Shown here one piece after another: positions 4,378-6,328 of a DNA stretch of 6,328 nt (position 1 is its first letter; each line of letters opens with the position of its first letter). The notes under the pieces were generated by a model, which worked only from the letters and a program-made list of their open reading frames with translations, did no database searches and was not told the DNA's origin. The stretch is from Planctomycetaceae bacterium (lineage in GTDB: Bacteria; Planctomycetota; Planctomycetia; Pirellulales; PALSA-1355): positions 1 to 6,328 of the forward strand of contig SXHT01000022.1 of the NCBI GenBank assembly GCA_005773095.1. The letters run 5' to 3'. Both the position numbers and the translations under genes were made by a program.

Positions 4378-5361
4378 ATGACGCGGTGCAAAACAGGTTT
4401 CACGCTGGTGGAATTGCTCGTGGTCATCGCCATCATCGGCATTCTGATCGGCTTGCTGCTGCCGGCGGTTCAGGCGGCCCGCGAGGCTGCGCGGCGAATG
4501 CAGTGCATCAACAACCTCAAGCAGATCGGCCTGGCGTTCCACGGCCACCACGAAATGCACCGCTTCTTCCCCAGCGGCGGCTGGGGGACCAATTGGATAG
4601 GCGACCCCGACCAGGGAACGGGGCGCGCGCAGCCGGGCAGTTGGCTGTTCAGCATTCTGCCTTACGTCGAGGAGACCGCGCTGCACGACCTGGCCGCCGG
4701 CTCCCCGGGCTGGCCCGTGCCGTTCAAGAAGAGGGCGCTGCTCGACCGAATGGCCGAGACGCCGGTGTCGTTGTACTACTGCCCATCACGGCGGCAAGCC
4801 AAGGCGTATCCAGCCCCGCTCAACTACGGGCCCTACAGCAAAAACTGGGGGCACGACGGCGGCCCGCTGGCCCGCAACGACTACGCCGCCTCGCTTGGGA
4901 CCCAGCCTACCGAATGGTCCGTGGCATTAACGACCTACAACGATCACGAGTCGTACACCGGCTGGCCGCCTTCCAATAGGTATGATGGCATGGTCTTCGT
5001 GCGGAGCGAAATCAAAATCAAAATGGTCCTCGACGGAACGAGCCACACGTACCTGGCGGGGGAAAAGAATCTCCAGCCGGAGGCGTACGAGGGTGGAGCG
5101 GTGTTTGTCTCTTCCGGCGACAACGAGGGTGCTTTCATCGGGCACAACGGTGACAGCGTGCGGAACAGCGGCTGGCCGCCGTGGCCCGATACCCGTGGCC
5201 TGGACTACTACCAGGCCTGGGGCAGCGCCCATCCCGGCGTCTTCCAGATGTGCATGGCCGACGGCTCGGTCCGCGCGGTGAACTATGAGATCGATATGGT
5301 CACGCACCGCGCGCTGGCGACCCGCGCGGGGGGGGAGGTGATCGATGCCAACAAGTTTTAG
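4378..5361 (+). CDS. DUF1559 (SBP_bac_10-type) protein with prepilin-like N-terminal methylation motif and H-X9-DG C-terminus
   Basis: This encodes 327 residues. It starts with a short basic leader, then the prepilin cleavage site G7|F8 in GFTLVELLVVIAIIGILIG. The mature +5 glutamate (E12) is present, followed by a hydrophobic helix and the family-typical L-L-L-P-A-V-Q-A-A-R-E-A-A-R-R and N-N-L-K-Q-I. The middle shows Y-Y-C-P-S-R-R (DUF1559-type cysteine motif) and N-D-Y-A-A-S. The C-terminus has S-A-H-P-G-V-F-Q-M-C-M-A-D-G (H285, D295, G296), matching the H-X9-DG signature. The family is expanded to dozens or hundreds of paralogues in Planctomycetes and is thought to form pseudopilin-like envelope or secretion components, with no proven biochemical role. 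Export by a Type II secretion/pilus-like prepilin peptidase is expected. No frameshift is seen. It points the same way as the regulator but shows no functional link to the sugar operon. Confidence 0.93.
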   Translation: MTRCKTGFTLVELLVVIAIIGILIGLLLPAVQAAREAARRMQCINNLKQIGLAFHGHHEMHRFFPSGGWGTNWIGDPDQGTGRAQPGSWLFSILPYVEETALHDLAAGSPGWPVPFKKRALLDRMAETPVSLYYCPSRRQAKAYPAPLNYGPYSKNWGHDGGPLARNDYAASLGTQPTEWSVALTTYNDHESYTGWPPSNRYDGMVFVRSEIKIKMVLDGTSHTYLAGEKNLQPEAYEGGAVFVSSGDNEGAFIGHNGDSVRNSGWPPWPDTRGLDYYQAWGSAHPGVFQMCMADGSVRAVNYEIDMVTHRALATRAGGEVIDANKF

Positions 5362-5410
5362 AGAGGATCGCGCGGGACGATACTGCCACTCGCGGTACTG
5401 CGCAAGGTCA

Positions 5411-5435
5411 GTTGTCGCGCGGCCCGCGGGACAAC
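5411..5435 (+). terminator. Possible terminator hairpin after the DUF1559 gene
   Basis: GTTGTC (5411-5416) pairs with GACAAC (5430-5435). After one G-G mismatch, CGC pairs with GCG around a GGCCC loop. A five-T run follows only after a 9-nt gap (5445-5449), so intrinsic termination is uncertain. Confidence 0.35.
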
Positions 5436-5649
5436 CATCGGGAATTTTTGCCTCGTGGTCGGCCGCGCGGCCCTCCGCCTGGAGAGAATCTCGCGAGAGT
5501 TTTTTGGCTGCTTTAGGGATCCAGACTGTTGACGACAAGAGCGCGTTTAGAGGCAATACTGTACTGGTGTACGTTTGTGCCGTCCGGGATATTATATCTC
5601 AGAGCGTTTCCGAGACCCGTGAACGGCTACCAAGTTTTTATAACGTCTC

Positions 5650-5655
5650 GAGGAG
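5650..5655 (+). promoter_or_regulatory. Ribosome binding site of the secreted-protein gene
   Basis: GAGGAG is followed by AAAA and a tandem ATGATG (5660-5665). Spacing is 4 nt to the first ATG and 7 nt to the second, so initiation at 5663 is equally plausible and removes one methionine. Confidence 0.7.
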
Positions 5656-5659
5656 AAAA

Positions 5660-6328
5660 ATGATGTCCAGAAATCAAAAACTGGTGAGTGTGATGACGCT
5701 CGCGGCCTTGGTGGGCATGTTGGTGTTGAGTTCCCCACTTTCGGCTGCGCTGATCCTGAGTAATGGCGGGTTTGACGGGGGAATCACCACAGGACCATTT
5801 CCGGCTACCCCATTCATGTCCCCTCTGGGTGCTCACCCACACAGTGCTGCCCACAACACGGGCTGGACGGTATCCGGTGGTCATGGGTGGGCCGCCGGCG
5901 TGAATACGCCGGCTTGGATCGAAGGTACTGGCTCCCCCGGCGTCCCAGACGCCCCGTCCTCCCCAAACGTCGCTTGGATGAACAGCGGCGGCCCGGGCAC
6001 CCAGGGCACCCATACTCAGACGCTCGGCGGAACGATGGATGCTCTTACGAGGTACACACTGTCGTTCGACATGGCGGTCTTGACCAACGGCGCCCCCGAT
6101 ATGACCACCCTCGACCTGGTTGCCATTGTGGTGGGCTCGGTTGACGGCACGCTGGCCCAGGTGGATTTTGCCGAAGACGTGCTCGCCGGCAATACATGGT
6201 ACGCCGATCGCTCGCTATCATGGGACAGTACGGGGCTAGACCTGTTGCAGACGGTGACCATCGCCATCGGTGCCAATATGCACGGTGTTGACGACCCCAG
6301 GTTTGTCATTGATGACGTGACGCTCGAC
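5660..6328 (+). CDS. Secreted beta-rich protein, PEP-CTERM/choice-of-anchor type, 3' end outside the window
   Basis: This is open for 223 codons to the window edge, with no stop. Residues 1-30 are a classical signal peptide: basic start (R4, K7), hydrophobic core A15-L23, and S28-A29-A30 as a likely signal peptidase I site. The mature part begins L-I-L-S-N-G-G-F-D and has N-T-G-W-T-V-S-G, T-L-G-G-T-M-D, R-Y-T-L-S-F-D-M-A and R-F-V-I-D-D-V-T-L-D. This N-G-x-F ... W-x-V ... Y-x-L-S-F ... D-D-V-x-L order is typical of jelly-roll-like domains in planctomycete PEP-CTERM or choice-of-anchor proteins. In those, a C-terminal PEP-x(3)-hydrophobic-basic sorting tail would follow, and that part is outside the window. 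The mature protein is rich in Gly, Thr and Ala with few Lys and no Cys in the visible part, fitting an exported surface protein. No enzymatic motif is seen. Family placement is moderate. Confidence 0.75.
   Translation, partial: MMSRNQKLVSVMTLAALVGMLVLSSPLSAALILSNGGFDGGITTGPFPATPFMSPLGAHPHSAAHNTGWTVSGGHGWAAGVNTPAWIEGTGSPGVPDAPSSPNVAWMNSGGPGTQGTHTQTLGGTMDALTRYTLSFDMAVLTNGAPDMTTLDLVAIVVGSVDGTLAQVDFAEDVLAGNTWYADRSLSWDSTGLDLLQTVTIAIGANMHGVDDPRFVIDDVTLD

Larger units (their letters stand above)
5362..5659. other. Gene-free 298-nt spacer between DUF1559 and secreted-protein genes
   Basis: No credible coding frame was found; the long minus-strand frame here is mostly antisense to DUF1559. Contents are the hairpin at 5411-5435, a perfect 12-nt palindrome GGCCGCGCGGCC (5461-5472), a TCTCGCGAGA palindrome just before a six-T run near 5500, and a TTGACG (5529-5534) that could be a -35 box but lacks a good -10. 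The AT-rich GATATTATATC (around 5590) is a candidate -10 area with no matching -35. The downstream promoter is therefore not resolved. Confidence 0.4.

Noticed and set aside
5490..5507. TCTCGCGAGA palindrome followed by six T as a terminator
   Set aside because: The 10-nt perfect palindrome leaves no room for a loop beyond 2-4 nt, so the stem would be only 3-4 bp and too weak to support a terminator call.
4927..5556. 209-codon minus-strand frame across the DUF1559 3' half and the following spacer
   Set aside because: It is largely antisense to a well-recognised DUF1559 gene and has no recognisable motif or Shine-Dalgarno.

Overview
The window looks like a GC-rich planctomycete chromosome, probably of the Pirellulales type. 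This is inferred from gene content. There is a DUF1559 pseudopilin-like protein with an N-terminal methylation motif and a C-terminal H-X9-DG motif, a family hugely expanded in Planctomycetes. There is also a PEP-CTERM-style secreted protein, remnants of REP-associated tyrosine transposases (RAYT), and a GntR-headed regulator with a LacI-type sensor domain. No rRNA, tRNA or CRISPR array was seen.

Layout: bases 1-409 are mobile-element debris. The 3' end of one RAYT gene (+ strand, 1-207) abuts the 5' end of another (- strand, 341 down to about 212), with two related 18-nt direct repeats flanking the second. This debris cuts off a dihydrodipicolinate synthase/N-acetylneuraminate lyase-family gene (- strand, 664 down to 410). 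Upstream of it, and overlapping by 4 nt, is a decayed sialidase-like gene (- strand, about 1165 down to 661). It lacks its N-terminal part and carries two apparent -1 frameshifts. Next, still on the minus strand, come two intact genes also overlapping by 4 nt: a NodB-like polysaccharide deacetylase (2056-1166) and an HpcH/HpaI-family class II aldolase (2928-2053). The four genes thus read as one minus-strand operon, aldolase - deacetylase - sialidase(psi) - DHDPS-like(psi), whose distal half is dead.

A 203-nt divergent intergenic region (2929-3131) holds a Shine-Dalgarno for the aldolase, a 44-nt GC-rich palindrome, a near-consensus sigma70-type promoter for the regulator (TTGACA-18-TACAAT), and a perfect 8-bp inverted repeat overlapping its -35 box, a good operator candidate. 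The plus-strand regulator (3132-4259) has a GntR winged helix fused to a LacI-type sugar-binding domain. It is therefore the likely ligand-responsive controller of itself and of the aldolase operon.

Further right, on the plus strand, are the DUF1559 protein (4378-5361) and, after a gene-free 298-nt gap, the start of a secreted protein with a signal peptide and a beta-rich domain (5660 to the window end, open). Working model (inference): the minus-strand operon once processed a sialic-acid-like or other acylated sugar or sugar acid under control of the divergent regulator, and its last two genes were lost through frameshifts, deletion and RAYT-related rearrangement. The DUF1559 and secreted-protein genes are probably functionally independent of it.
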